From: Rhabdophis nuchalis
Taxonomy: Eukaryota > Chordata > Lepidosauria > Squamata > Natricidae
Reading direction: 5' to 3'
Length of the DNA: 64,000 nt
NCBI GenBank assembly: GCA_039707465.1
Contig: CM077645.1
Location: 162,220,503-162,284,502 of the forward strand
Part shown: positions 1 through 11,124 of the stretch, piece after piece
Numbering within the stretch: the stretch's first letter is position 1
Layout of the letters: every line of letters starts with the position of its first letter
Made by a program: the position numbers and the translations under genes
The notes under the pieces: model-generated
What the model was told of the DNA's origin: nothing
Databases searched by the model: none
The model's input: the letters and a program-made list of their open reading frames with translations, nothing else

Positions 1-314
1 TTAAATCTTTTGCACAAAACCATTATAGAATATATAAAGAATATATAGAAATCCTCCTTATTAGCTAAGCAAATAAAAATAAAAATCAGACCATTAGTCC
101 AGCACAAACCTGCCCCTTAAAGAGACTGTAATATACAATCTTTAACTAGATTTAACTCTTTGTGAAGTTATGAAGGCCTCTAATAACGAAGGAATTATAT
201 ACCTTCTTGCCCTTGATAGTACTCTGTTTAATTTGGGGACAGGTGTGATGCACTGTGGGCTTTGGGATTTGCCAACATTTACCACTAGGAGATATGCATG
301 TAATGTGTAATTTA
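1..314. other. No feature recognised
   Basis: AT-rich sequence. I see no coding potential and no repeat family I can name. Confidence 0.5.
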
Positions 315-1150
315 AAGTGACCAGATTTCAAAATTTGTCAAGCGGGACACCATTGACGGGGGGCTGAGCGGTCTTTCCTGGCCCTGCAGCCGCCGCTTCC
401 TTCGCTGGCCGTACCTGAGGTTGCTCTATTCCCATAGAGGGGGGCGGCGGAGCGGGGCGCCCGGTGGCTGCTCTGCACGTGGCCCGGAAGCAACAGCCAG
501 AGCGGTCTGACGGGCAGCCGAGGGCCAGCAAGGTAGGAGCGAACAAGAAGCCAGCAGGCGGAGGAGGAGGAAGAGGATAGCTGCGCATGACGGGGGTGCG
601 GCCCTCAACTTTGCGGAGCAGCCACAATGCACTGACAGCAGCCAGGCGTGAGCCCCACCACCGCTGCGTCCCCTCCCTGTCCGGCTTGTCCAGGACGAGT
701 GGCGAAAAGTTCAGGGCCGCGCAGGCTCTGGCTGCAGCCCTGAACTTTTTGCCGCTCGTCCTGGACGAGCCGGACAGGGAGGAGACGCAGCGGCGGTGGG
801 GCTCACGCCTGGCTGCTGTCAGTGCATTGCGGTTGCTCCACAAAGTTCACGGCCGCACCCCCGTCGTATGCAGCTATCCTCTTCCTCCTCCTCTGGCTGC
901 TGGCTTCTTGTTCGCTCCTCCCTCGCTGGCCCTCGCCTGCCCGCCAGCCCGTTCTGGCTGCCACTTCCTGCCTGCGCTGCTGCCCTGGCCACAAGCTGCC
1001 TCTGAGCACATGCAGAGTGGCCACCGCACCCCGCACCCCCTCACCGCCTCTCCAGGCAAAAAGCGGGACATTTTTAAGAGGCGGCGGGGCGCGGGACTAA
1101 TTCTTGAAAAGCATGATTGTCCTGCCGAAAGCGGGACATCTGGTCACCTT
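315..1150. mobile_element. GC-rich foldback DNA transposon (non-autonomous)
   Basis: The element is one large imperfect palindrome centred near 727. The left arm (about 315-717) is the reverse complement of the right arm (about 737-1150), and the spacer is about 19 bp. The outer ends read AGTGACCAGA on the left and TCTGGTCACC on the right, each followed inward by a copy of the motif GCGGGACA. The long reading frames on both strands here mirror each other because of the palindrome and high GC, so they are not genes. The flanks are TTAA on the left and TTAG on the right. That could be a target duplication, but the superfamily (hAT, piggyBac or other) is unresolved. Confidence 0.75.
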
Positions 1151-2324
1151 AGTGTAGTTGTGTCTTGTAGACCATTGTGGAATAATTATTCACAGGCTGC
1201 TTAAGTCCCTTTTTTACTTAGAAGGTAAATTATCTCTTTACTCACTAACTGTTATAACCAAATGTCAGCTTGGCCACATGGTCTACATTTTTGGGCCCAT
1301 TGCATTATCTCCCCCCCCCCCACAGGCAATGGTGGGATTTGGTGGAATGTGTCTGCTTCAGCATGAGAAAAAGTAATTTCTGATGCTGAGCAGAAGTTGA
1401 GTAGTAGTTACTAAAGCAATAAACCAAGGAGACAAGCTTCTGCATGGAAAAAAGCATAAGATAAATCAAATTTCTCCACCCTCTATTGCCTATTCACAGT
1501 GTAAGTTTCTCCTTTGAATGAAGAGTACCCAATGGAATGTGTGTGTTGCAATGTCAAATTCTGTTCTAATTAATATTACTAATAAGAGCCTTTGTTCTTC
1601 GAATAACTGTTTTCACTCCAGGCTGCAAGCAAGAAAGTCTGACAATATGGATGGGGAAATGAAAAAATAAGCTGTCTCTTGCTTCATTATGGCAGTCAGA
1701 GTAAGAATTCCCTCTCTATCAACATTCTAATTAATTTAATAAAAAAGGTGTAGCTATATGCAGTATAATAATATTCTTCCCAAGCTGGAAGGAATTAGAC
1801 CTGCTGTTTGGAATATGTAAGAAGACTTAAGGCAAAAAGTAATGAGTAGTATATGAATAAAGGTTGGACAGCTAGTGGCTCCAAGAAACTGACATCTCTT
1901 TCCAAGCTCAAAATTAAAGGTCATTCTGGGAAAAGAATTTGGGAAGGAAAAAAACATGGAAAAAGAAAGTAGACCAAAATATTTTAAGGAGTTCAGAGGA
2001 ACATAAGAATTTGGGACCCTTGCCATTCCTTCTTTTCTATTTTATTACCTTATGGGCAGATTGTACATACAGTACCTTTGACCCAAAATATATTCCAGTT
2101 TTAACATAGACACAAACACAATATAACCCATTGTTGATTCATTCCTAATAGACTTCTAACATTTATTATGATTCAGATCACAGTTCAAGCTGCTTCAAAT
2201 TTTATTTATCTATTTACAGTTGAAAGTTAGCCCTAAAGGGGGGAAAATACACCAGGAAAAGTTCACTTTTCTAGGAAAAGTGAATTGCACTGAACTTTGC
2301 TCATTTACAACTAACAGATATATA
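1151..2324. other. Unannotated AT-rich stretch
   Basis: Nothing recognised except a short C homopolymer at about 1310-1321. The small reading frames show no domain I know. Confidence 0.5.
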
Positions 2325-2650
2325 TCTATATAAATAAAAATGTAAAATAGTTTGTACGAATCCACTAATCTCAAAAACTACTGTACAGATTTACACTAAA
2401 CTTTCACACAATGTTCACAAGGACTTCCGATAATAGAATACGTACTCATTTTGTGCCTAGCACATGTGTGTCATGTGCAAGGTACACAAATGTAAAATGT
2501 ACCCACTGATCAGGTTTTCACCTCCCTGTAATTCCTCCCACCAACAGTCATTTCCTCAGCCACGTCCGGAGGCCTCTTAGGGCCAAAAAGGCACTGGAAT
2601 AGCAAACTCCCAGGTGGCCCATAGAGAGAGAGAGGGGGGGGGAAATACAG

Positions 2651-3352
2651 TTTAATAAAAAGAAGGATTAGGGGAGACATGATAGCAGTGTTCCAATAAC
2701 ACAGGGGCTGCCACAAAGAAGAGGGAGTCAAACTATTCTCCAAAGCAGCTGAGGGCAGAACAAGAAGCAGTGGGTGGAAACTAATCAAGGAGAGAAGCAA
2801 CTTAGAACTGAGGAGAAATTTCCTTACAGTCAGAACAATTAACCAGTGGAACAGAAGTTGCCTCCAGAAGTTGTGAATGCCCCAACACTGCAGGTCTTCA
2901 AGAAGATGTTGGATAGCCATTGTCTGAAATGGTATAGGGCAGTGATGGCTAACCTTTTTTGGCTTGCATGCCAAAAGCAGGGGGAGTGCAGGGGCGATGT
3001 GCAAAGGTGTGCCACATCCATAATGCTATGCGCATGACCCCCTGCATTTGGCATGCTTTTTACGTCCTCCCCAGGCTCCAGAGGCTTTATAGGAGCCTGG
3101 GGATGGTGAAAACAGCCTTCCCCCACCTCCAGAGGGCAAAAAACGGCCTAAATCAGCTGGCCAGGGCACACATATACACTGAAGCTGAAAGGGCAATGCC
3201 TCACGTGGCCTAAGAAATGGTTCCGTGTGCCACCTGTGGCACCCGTGTCATAGGTTCACCATCATGGGTATAGGGCTTCCTGCCTAGGCAGGGAGTTGGA
3301 CTAGATGACCTCAAAGGTCCCTTCCAACTCTGCTATTGTATTATTGTATTAC
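2651..3352 (+). mobile_element. CR1 LINE 3' end inside Helitron copy A
   Basis: The + strand translates, with stops, to the CR1 reverse-transcriptase C-terminus (RGDMIAVFQ, GCHKEEGVKLFSK, LIKERSNLELRRNFLTVRT). It ends with the CR1 3' signature GTCCCTTCCAACTCTG followed by TATTGTATT repeats. A hAT at 2940-3266 splits it. Its upstream junction (ACAGTTTAATAAAA) and downstream junction (GTATTACAGTAG) are shared with copy B. This suggests it was carried with the Helitron-like element and did not insert independently. Confidence 0.85.
2940..3266 (+). mobile_element. hAT MITE inserted in CR1
   Basis: The terminal inverted repeats are CAGTGATGGCTAACC on the left and GGTTCACCATCATG on the right. The flanks are a perfect direct repeat GGTATAGGG at 2931-2939 and 3267-3275 (8 bp TSD plus one shared base). 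Length 327 bp with no transposase. Removing it restores continuous CR1 3' sequence. Confidence 0.92.
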
Positions 3353-3942
3353 AGTAGGTAGGTAGATAGAGGGATAGATAGAGAGGGAAAAATAAGGTAG
3401 GTAGGTGGATAGATAGATAGGGAGAAACACGGTAGATAGGTAGATAGGTAGAGAGGGTGATAGATAGAGAGGGAGAAATACAGTAGGTAGGTAGGTAGGT
3501 AGAGTGAGAAAGGAAGAAATATAGTAGGTAGGTAGGTGGATAGATAGGGAGAAATATGGTAGGTAGGTAGGGGGATAGATAGATAGGGAGAAATACAGTA
3601 GGTAGGTAGAGGGATAGATAGAGAGGGAGAAATACAGTAGGTAGGCAGGTAGAGGGATAGATAGAGAGGGAGAAATACCGTAGGTAGGTAGGTAGGTAGA
3701 TAGGTAGGTAGGTAGGTAGGTAGGTAGGTAGGTGTATAGATAGATAGCGAGAAATACAGTAGGTAGGTAGGTAGAGGAATAGAGAGAGAGGGAGAAATAC
3801 AGTAGGTAGGTAGGTAGAGGGATAGAGAGGGGGGAAATACAGTAGGTAGGTAGGTAGATAGAGGGAGAAAGGAAGAAATACAGTAGGTAGGTAGGTAGAG
3901 GGATAGATAGAGAGGGAGAAATACAGTAGGTAGGTAGGTTGG
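3353..3942. repeat. GTAG/GATA minisatellite of Helitron copy A
   Basis: Irregular tandem array of roughly 40-60 bp units. Each unit combines GTAG runs, GATA runs and a GAGGGAGAAATACAGTA module. The 293-residue minus-strand reading frame rich in YLPTY is only a translation of this repeat. The matching array in copy B is on the opposite strand. Confidence 0.95.
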
Positions 3943-4059
3943 GGGTTATATGGTGGTTGTGTGTATGTGTGCAGGTGTTGATCTACACACAGATTGGTTG
4001 TCCATTTAACCAGACTGGGCCACAGCAATGCATGGCTGGGTATAGCATATATATATATG

Positions 4060-4165
4060 CCATACCCTTTACTGGGATTCGAACCGGGGCTGTATTGCAT
4101 GCCAGGCAAGGAGCCTAGCACTTCAGCCAAGCCGGCCCCCCTTATTGCATCAGCTGAGACAGGAT
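4060..4165 (-). mobile_element. tRNA-derived SINE fragment
   Basis: On the minus strand a box A-like TGGCTGAAGTGCTAGG is followed about 35 bp later by a box B GGTTCGAATCC, then a tail running into an (AT)n stretch next to the Helitron end. It does not fold as an obvious intact tRNA, so it is called a SINE and not a tRNA gene. Confidence 0.6.
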
Positions 4166-4357
4166 ATATTAGTATAGGTAATTGTTTCCACAACATCCTG
4201 TTAATAGGCCCCAATTAAGAGAGGAGTCATACTGTTTTCCTTTCCTGCCTTTCGGCTCATCACCAGAGACCATCTAGACAGCAAGCCAAGAGTTCCGTTG
4301 TGTAATTTTTTTAGATATGTGTGTTAGTTTTTATGAAAACTAAAGTGGTATATAAGT

Positions 4358-4655
4358 TTAATGGGGTCTGGAATGACCTGCCCCCTGACCTAAGGACAAT
4401 CACGGACCTGCGCCAGTTCCGTCGGGCCTTGAAGACCCATTTGTTTTGTGTGGCCGGCCTGGCATAGTTTTTTAAATTGTTTTAGTAAGGGTTTTTAACA
4501 GGATTTTAGTCAGGCTAGCTATTTAATAGATTTTTAACTGTATTTTATGTGTTATATCATTGACTTTTATTAGTGCCTGTACACCGCCCTGAATCCCGGA
4601 AGGGAGAAGGGCGGTATAAAAATTTAATAAATAATAATAATAAGTACTATTGCTA
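4358..4655 (+). mobile_element. L2 LINE 3' end
   Basis: Encodes the L2 ORF2 C-terminus (WNDLPPDLRTITDLRQFRRAL-like), then a 3' UTR with the hallmark CACCGCCCTGAATCCCGGAA and GGGCGGTATAAAAATTTAAT, ending in (AAT)n. 5'-truncated. Confidence 0.88.
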
Positions 4656-5611
4656 TTAATATAGCTTTAGATCTCCCTCCCTCTCTCTGTCACATAAATC
4701 TTGGTTCACAACATGCTAGATTTAAATGTGGTTGAAAAGAAGAATTGAGGAGGATGGTAGACAAGAAGACAAACAATTGGAGAATATCAAAAAGTATCAA
4801 GATCTGTATCAAGTTGTCATCCCAGTGGTTATTGAAACACTTGGTGCCATAGCAAAAACAGTGATTTCTGATCCCATACATCATATTTCCCATATCTCAT
4901 ATTTCAATTGCTTTGGATTTCATAGATGCTCAAGGGAAGATTTTCAAATTTGTTTAGTGTAGTTTTTCACTGTTGGCCTTAAGTAATATATATTCAGGCC
5001 TTCAATGACAAATCAATCTTTAGGCAAATATATATTTAGCAATCCTCATGTTTAGAGGGAATATGTTGGAATTTAGCTAAGAGGCAACTAGCAAAGTCTC
5101 TTTCTAATATAGTACCCATCAGATGTGGTTTTTTTAAATAAGTTTATGAAAAAAAAGTTATGGGAAATGAGGTGCCTTGTTGCCTTGCCTCGTTATATTT
5201 TTTTCCCAAGAAAACAAATACACATATATTTTTAAGAAAACAAATGTTGAAAATAGCTTTATTTGTAGTGTTAATTTCAATAAAATAGAAACAAACATTG
5301 TGCATAGTATTACTTTAAAACATAATGTTATTAATATTAATACATGCTATCATGGTAACAATAAGAAATCGCAATCATTAATTTCAAAAGGCAGCTTTAT
5401 TCAGAACACTTACCTTTGTGTTGATACTTTTAGCACCATTAAAAGCATTTTGGCATTTTTGTCCAACTGTTGCATTCTTTCCAAGGATCTGGGAGAGGCA
5501 GATTTCTATCTGTCTATCCCAGGTTCTTGGAAAAAACACAACAGTTGGACAGAAATGCAAAACCTAGTTTGAACATTTGACTGACTATGTGACAAACAAT
5601 AATATCTTTTT
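4656..5611. other. Unannotated stretch
   Basis: No recognisable element. The 131-codon frame at 5177-5572 is low-complexity and matches nothing I know. Within 5455-5555 there is a short imperfect inverted repeat around GTCCAACTGTTGCATT. Confidence 0.5.
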
Positions 5612-5905
5612 TTATTTATTATTTTATTTTTTTATTTTTTTATTTATTGAATTTATACCCCGCCCTTCTCCAAACGAACCCAGGGCGGCGCACAGGAACA
5701 TTAAAAACATACAAACATATAAAAACTTTTTTCTTTTTAAAAACTTATTCAACTAAAGGCCTGTGCTAAAACCGAATTAAAATCCCCATTTTAAAACTAT
5801 CTACGAGTCAGTATTGGCCTGCTAGTTGGAATAGGTGTGTCTTCAGACACTTGCGGAAGAGGCGGAGGTCAGAAATGGTATGGAGTTCAGGGGGCAAGTC
5901 GATGA
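5612..5905 (-). mobile_element. L2 LINE 3' end
   Basis: Minus-strand copy. The + strand shows the reverse complement of the L2 3' UTR (TATACCCCGCCCTTCTCC, then CAGGGCGGCGCACAGG). It then reads into the degenerate ORF2 C-terminus near 5830-5900. The T-rich stretch at 5607-5640 is the 3' tail. Confidence 0.85.
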
Positions 5906-6015
5906 TACTCTACCCCTGCTGTTGCTATTTTAGACTTCACTTCCCACTAATTGTAGATGGCTTTGGCTAATACTGAGAGTTTCTGGATAACTTCATTTCA
6001 AACCCCAATCTAGAG

Positions 6016-6145
6016 CAGGGGTCTCCAAACTTGACAATTTAAAGACTTATGGATTTCAACTCTCAGAATTCTCCAGGCAGCTAAGGCTAAAAAATTCTGA
6101 GAGTTGAAGTCCCAAGTTTTAAGGTTGCAAAGTTTGTAGACCCTG
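6016..6145. mobile_element. Palindromic hAT-like MITE (CAGGGGTCTCC family)
   Basis: Imperfect 130 bp palindrome from CAGGGGTCTCCAAACTT to AAGTTTGTAGACCCTG. The possible TSDs share only ATCTA (6008-6015 ATCTAGAG, 6146-6153 ATCTAAGT), in line with an old insertion. Same family as 44908-45042 and 51926-52060. Confidence 0.75.
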
Positions 6146-6159
6146 ATCTAAGTCATCTC

Positions 6160-6215
6160 TTTCTCTCTCTCTTCCCCTCCCTCCTTCCATCTCTCTCTGT
6201 CTCTCTGTCTCTCTC
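6160..6215. repeat. CT-rich simple repeat
   Basis: Pyrimidine tract of CTCT, CCCT and GTCTCT units. Confidence 0.9.
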
Positions 6216-6374
6216 ATAAAAATTGTTTTCCCCCTAATATTTCCAAATATATTTGTCGCTCTGGCTCCACATCTGTTCCATTCCAAAATCTTCTTTCCAT
6301 TTTGCTGCTGCCATGGTTACTGCTGTGTGGTTAAAGTAAACTTTTTTTTCTTGTGCTTCTCCTTCTCTGTAGTT

Positions 6375-6509
6375 AAGTGTTTCTCAACCTTGGTGACTTT
6401 AAATCCTGTGGACTTCAACTCCCAGAATTTAATGTTATGCCATGCTGGCTGGGGAATTCTGGGAATTGAAGTCCACAGGACTTAAAGTTGCCAAGGTTGA
6501 GAAACACTG
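6375..6509. mobile_element. Palindromic hAT MITE (AGTGTTTCTCAACC family)
   Basis: 135 bp palindrome with ends AGTGTTTCTCAACCTTGG and CCAAGGTTGAGAAACACT. It has a perfect 8 bp TSD, CTGTAGTT, at 6367-6374 and 6510-6517. Both arms carry the motif GTGGACTTCAACTCCCAGAA or its complement. Confidence 0.93.
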
Positions 6510-6517
6510 CTGTAGTT

Positions 6518-7445
6518 GATGGTTGATAAGCCCAACTGAAGCTGATGGGTCGCTGTGGAACAAGTGGGGAACAAGATGATCCAATAATGAAAATGCTGTG
6601 TTTGAATGCAAATGTTCATGGATAGTATTTGTGTCATGACATCACGATACCTTTGGACATAATTATAATTTAAACAAATCTCTATGGTGAAGATATGACC
6701 TCTTCCTGCTTCCATTTAGGTGGGAAGAAAAACAAATTCTTTCTTCTTATTTTCTCCTATTTTTGGCTTGTCACTTTTTAAAAGAAACTTTACTTAGGTG
6801 CTAAATATGTCTGTAGTATGTTTATTTATTTATTTTTTTAGTTTACCAATTTCAAATTTATTTTGAGTAATAATAAAATTTTGCTTCCTTGTTTGCTTCC
6901 TTGTTTGTTTCTACCAGCAGCAAGTACTCAGTAAATGTGAAAATTAATATCAATCCCCATATCAGATTCCACAGATTGAGAGAATTAAGAATTAAGCCTC
7001 AGTTTCAGAAAAATTTGGGCATGTGCTGTGACTTCTTCATTTAACATTATATGCCAATTAGACATTGGCCTCTTTCGCCTCTCTTTGGTGGCCACTACAG
7101 ACATCTGCAGCAAGCCAGAGCAAATGGCCACAGTGACATCATCATGCAAATTCCAACTTCAGATACTTTCTCTCAAGAAGTCTTGGGATTTCTATTGAAA
7201 AGTCAAGATATAGATTTCATCAATTGCCTCCTCTTTGTCCTCCATGCAGAAATCTATGATGGCAGTGAGAATATGATTCCTTTGTGGCTCTTGTAATATT
7301 TCCCAAACATTTGCCAGAACACCTTTTGAGTTTTATAATCCCTTATACAGTATATCACAGAAAGGCATTACATCATTCATTAGGTTGAATTATAGTTCTG
7401 TAACTACATCTCATTTTCATTTCGTCCCCTAGTGACATGGAGTTA
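6518..7445. other. Unannotated stretch
   Basis: No repeat family or exon recognised. A TTTA-rich patch lies at about 6820-6840. Confidence 0.5.
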
Positions 7446-8368
7446 TATGAGTAATCCTCAGCTTACAATCACTTCTTTATTGACCAAAGTTAAAACAGCA
7501 CTGAAAAAAGTGACTTATGGTCATTTTCCACACTAATGACAGTTGCAGTATCCCCATGGTCACCTGATCAAAGTTCAGACTCTTTATTTTTATTTATTTA
7601 TTTATTTATTTTATTAAATTTATACCCCGCCCTTCTCCTACAAAAGGACCCAGGGCGGCGCACAGGCAAATTAAAACACAACGTACATAAATAGATCAAT
7701 TATTAAAATCCAATTAAATTAAATTACCCCGTGCTAAAACATTTTAAAATTCTCTAATTAAAATTTATAACTAAAAAGTCCAGATCGGGTGATTATCCTA
7801 GGCCGGCTTGTTGTAACAAATGCGTTTTAAGACGCCGGCGGAAAAGGCGGAGGTCTGTGGTGGTACGGAGTTCAGGGGGCAGGTCGTTCCAGAGGGTTGG
7901 GCCCACCACAGAGAAGGCCCTTCCCCTGGGTGTCACCAACTGGCATTGCCCGGCCGACGGCACCCGGAGAAGACCCTCTCTATGGGAGCGGATCGGTCGG
8001 AGGGATGTATGGGGCAGGATACGGTCTCGCATGTAACTAGGCCCCGAGCCATGGAGCGCTTTAAAGATGGTCATTAACACCTTGAAGCGCACCCGAAAGG
8101 CCACAGGTAGCCAGTGCAGCTCGCACAGAAGAGGTATTACGTGGGACTGCCGTAATGTATTTATGACAGTTGCAGGATCCTAGGATCACATAATCATCTT
8201 TTGAGATCTTCTGACAAGCAGAGTCAATGGGGAATCCAGATTCATTTAACAATCATGTTACTAACTTAACAACTGCAGTGATTCACTTAACAACTGTGGC
8301 AGGAAAGGTTGTAAAAAAGGGACAAAACTCACTTAGTAAGTGTTTTACTTAGCAACAGAAATTTCTGC
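7446..8368 (+). mobile_element. Tc/mariner-like MITE split by an L2
   Basis: Two halves (7446-7582 and 8159-8368) align in order with the complete copy at 50231-50617: GCACTGAAAAAAGTGACTTA, GACAGTTGCAG, AACAACTGCAGTGATTCACT, CACTTAG. Both termini are decayed. The L2 at 7583-8158 interrupts it at the TTTATGACAGTTGCAG segment, so the MITE is older than that L2. Confidence 0.8.
7583..8158 (-). mobile_element. L2 LINE 3' end with RT C-terminal frame
   Basis: Minus strand. A 103-codon uninterrupted frame at 7793-8104 encodes the L2 ORF2 C-terminus, including VRFKVLMTIFKALHG, SHREGLLRVPS, GRAFSVVGPTLWNDLP and KTHLLQQAGL. It is followed by an L2 3' UTR (CCAGGGCGGCGCACAGG in + orientation) and a TTTA-rich tail at 7583-7615. 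Strongly 5'-truncated, without the YADD catalytic core. The open frame suggests a fairly recent copy. Confidence 0.92.
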
Positions 8369-8994
8369 CATTAACTTTACAATTTCTCCCATTCCTTTTT
8401 TGAAACCAAAAATCCTTCATCGCCTTCTTTCAGTAACTTTGAAGGCCTTTCTCCATTGCTGAATTAGTGCTAATCCACCCATTGTTAAGTCAGCAGAAAA
8501 CTTTACTGCATGACATTTGCTGCCCTCCAGTAACAAACGTTGCTGCATCTGGTCTGAGTCACTGCCATCCATGTGATGGGCAAAAAGATGGATTGAAAGC
8601 TTCAGATGTGCCAGTCTCCTCTCTGTCTTGTCATCTGCCACTTAAATGAATGCACCAGTCACAGAGCTCAACAAGAACTGGGAATAAATGCTGTGGACCT
8701 CTGCATATTAGGTTTCTTCCTGTTTTTTTTCCATCTTCCATCTCATTCTGCTGAAACTTGAGTGGAAGGAAGTTTAAACAAAGTAAGCAAACAAATAGAC
8801 TGAAGCTCAGTCATAACTTTTATTTAACATTTCTCTTCCCCTCCCACCTACATTTTTTATATGCCCAATAAATGTCAACTTCCAGATGTGTTCACTTAGT
8901 ATTAGAAATGATAATTGTGGTATTTCTGTGTTGAGCTATTTCAGCCTGTTACATTAATTTTCTATGACATAATTTAATGGTGAACCCTAATCTA
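8369..8994. other. Unannotated stretch
   Basis: No element or coding sequence recognised. Confidence 0.5.
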
Positions 8995-9330
8995 GGGATG
9001 CAGTGGCTCAGTGGTTAAGACCCTGAGCTTGTCGATCAGAAAGATCGGCAGTTCAAATCCCTAGCACCTTGTAATGGAGTGAGCTTCCATTACAATTACA
9101 TTGTCCCAGCTTTTGCCAACTTAGCTAGTTCAAAAGCATGTAAAAATGCAAGTAGAAAAATAGGAACTTCGGTAGGAAGGTAACAGCATTCTGTGCGCCT
9201 TTGGCATTTAGTCATGCCGGCCAAGACGTCTTTGGACAACGCTGGTTCTTGAGTTTAGAAACGGAGATGAGCACTGCCCCCTATAGTCAGGAACAACTAG
9301 CACATATGTGCAGGGGAATCTTTACCTTTT
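8995..9330 (+). mobile_element. Sauria-type tRNA SINE with BovB-like tail
   Basis: The tRNA-like head has box A at 9002-9016 (AGTGGCTCAGTGGTT) and box B at 9050-9060 (AGTTCAAATCC). The body includes GCATGTAAAAATGCAAGTAG and TTAGTCATGCCGGCC. The tail CAGGAACAACTAGCACATAT then GGGGAATCTTTACCTTTT resembles the BovB 3' end. The Sauria SINE is known in squamates and mobilised by BovB. No clear TSD. Confidence 0.88.
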
Positions 9331-9520
9331 TAATCCTAACTGTTTCATTATTCCCCTTTTCTGATGTTTCTATTGAGTGATTTAAATTAACAGGCAGTTT
9401 TATCTTGCTTTTTTCTACTTTCTTTGTACACTGTTTTAAAAATAAGGCATATGGATTTTAAAAAAATACTTCCAGCTTTTGTTAGTAATTCTGATGGATT
9501 ATTGCCATAGCATTGCTATA

Positions 9521-10069
9521 CAGTGGTACCTCGGTTCACGAATGCCTCTGTTCACGACCAATTCGGTTTACGAACAGAAATTTTCCAAAAAATGTGCTCT
9601 GGTTCACGAACACCGTTTCGGTTCACGAACGGAAAAGTTCGTAAAAAAATGCTCCGCTTCACAAACTCCGTCTCGCTTCACGAACTCCGCCTCGCTTCAC
9701 GAACTCCGCCTCGCTTCACGAACAGAAAAGTTCGTAAAAATGCTCGGATTCACGAACCCCGCCTCGCTTCACGAACCGGAGCTGCAGACGACCAAAAAAC
9801 AAGGTCAGAATGGATTAACCGGATTTACATTGAACCCTATGGGAAACTGTGCCTCTGTTCACGACCAATTCGGTTCGCGAACAGAGTCAGTTCAAGAATC
9901 ACGACCAAAAAACAAGGTCAGAACGGATTAACCGGATTTACATTGAACCCTCGCTTTACATTGAACCCTTGCCTCGCTTTTACATTGAACCCTTGCCTCG
10001 CTTCACGACCAATTCGGATCGCGAACAGAGTCAGTTCAAGAATTAAGTTCGTGAACCGAGGTACCACTG
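9521..10069. mobile_element. Tigger/mariner-like MITE with internal repeats
   Basis: Terminal inverted repeats CAGTGGTACCTCGGTTCACG and CGTGAACCGAGGTACCACTG are flanked by TA at 9519-9520 and 10070-10071, as expected for Tc/mariner. The interior repeats CGCTTCACGAACTCCGCCT-type units in tandem. A segment beginning ACGACCAAAAAACAAGGTCA occurs twice (9788 and 9901). The 150- and 187-codon frames with repeated RFTN/ASRT peptides come from these repeats. No transposase. Confidence 0.93.
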
Positions 10070-10071
10070 TA

Positions 10072-11124
10072 CCTAATTCTTTTTAGAGAGAAAGAATTGC
10101 AGAATAGAAGCAGAGAATGCTAACCAAGGACTAGATGGTGGCTGGGGTGCCTGCATCACCCTGAAAAAGCTAATATGTTTTACTAAGAAACTGTCCAGCA
10201 TTGGTAAATTCCCAGGGTTTTGCAACTGATATATGGTTGCATATATGGACAGGAATGAAATATACATGCCAACATCATTATGTAAATATTCTACCTAATA
10301 TTTGTGGGTAAGGTTATTGAACACAAAAGTCAACATCTTGGCATTATTCACAGTTTGGTGTAGGCACCATTGATCATCTGACATTGCCTTATATTAAATC
10401 CTTGATGAAGCATTACAGATGCATACCTCATAGCTCCAGGTTTAGAGGGAAGAAGCTATTTTAATACCAGTGCAGCTAAGCATGCCTTAAGCCCTATCTC
10501 ACTCATCGCTGAAAAAGAGATGAAAATGGATGCCATTGGTCAAGTATACCTTAATGGAATGTCCATTGAGCAGAGCTGAACTAGATAAGGTCTAAACATT
10601 CTTTCAAACCTGTGATTCTATGAAAGTGACACTGTAGGGTGATGTCATGCAGATTCATGACATCATCCAGAAAAAAAAAGATGTTCCCAGAAGTAACGCA
10701 AAAGAAAACTCTCACATTTAGATTGTTGGAATTAGTTACCAAACTATATGTTAAATACAGGCCAACCATTTTTCTTCTTTTGTAATATATTTGCACAGGC
10801 ATGGCTGTATAAAGTATGTAGTATATATGAAGTATATTTATGTTTTTGTGTGTTTCCAAAAATAGTGGAACTTTGACTTTGTATGGCAGTTTTTACCTGT
10901 GTGAGATAATTATCCCATTTTTAATGTGCAGGTACTATTTACTAGTTGAACTCCATGAATCTTATATTTGTTATTGTTCATCATCTCTTGGGTAAAAACC
11001 TTTGTGCTAAGAAGTATGTCTACATATGTATTGAAAAGTATTGGCTGGGGGAGGGATTGTTTGTTTGATTTGGAAATAAATTAGAAACAGAAAAAAAAGC
11101 ACAAAATAGAAAATCTATTGAAAA
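10072..11124. other. Unannotated stretch
   Basis: AT-rich; no exon or repeat family recognised. Confidence 0.5.

Larger units (their letters stand above)
2325..4046 (+). mobile_element. Helitron-like composite element, copy A
   Basis: The 5' end starts TCTATATAAATAAAAATG, followed by a subterminal motif TCTCAAAAACTACTG, as in animal Helitron-like (Helentron/HINE) ends. The 3' end at about 3943-4046 matches the terminus of copy B (17074-20014) in reverse. It contains the same phrase about Helitron-proximal CCAGACTGGGCCACAGCAA and ends near GGGTATAGC, a decayed form of copy B's GGGTATGGCTAG. Between the ends lie a CR1 3' segment, interrupted by a hAT, and a GTAG minisatellite, in the same order and with the same junctions as copy B. 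No Rep/helicase is encoded, so it is non-autonomous. The Helitron assignment rests on the ends and the copy B hairpin. Confidence 0.72.

Noticed and set aside
315..1150. piggyBac insertion at TTAA
   Set aside because: Right flank is TTAG and the termini lack the usual piggyBac ends; left unresolved.
328..1204. 171-205-codon frames on both strands
   Set aside because: Mirror images caused by a GC-rich palindrome; no domain.
3353..3942. CRISPR-like array
   Set aside because: Units are irregular simple-sequence minisatellite without unique spacers, in a vertebrate context.
4060..4165. Possible tRNA gene (box A/B)
   Set aside because: No complete cloverleaf; has a SINE-type tail.
5177..5572. 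131-codon frame
   Set aside because: Low-complexity AT-rich translation with no family resemblance.
9479..10086. 150- and 187-codon frames with repeated RFTN peptides
   Set aside because: Arise from tandem repeats inside a Tigger-like MITE.
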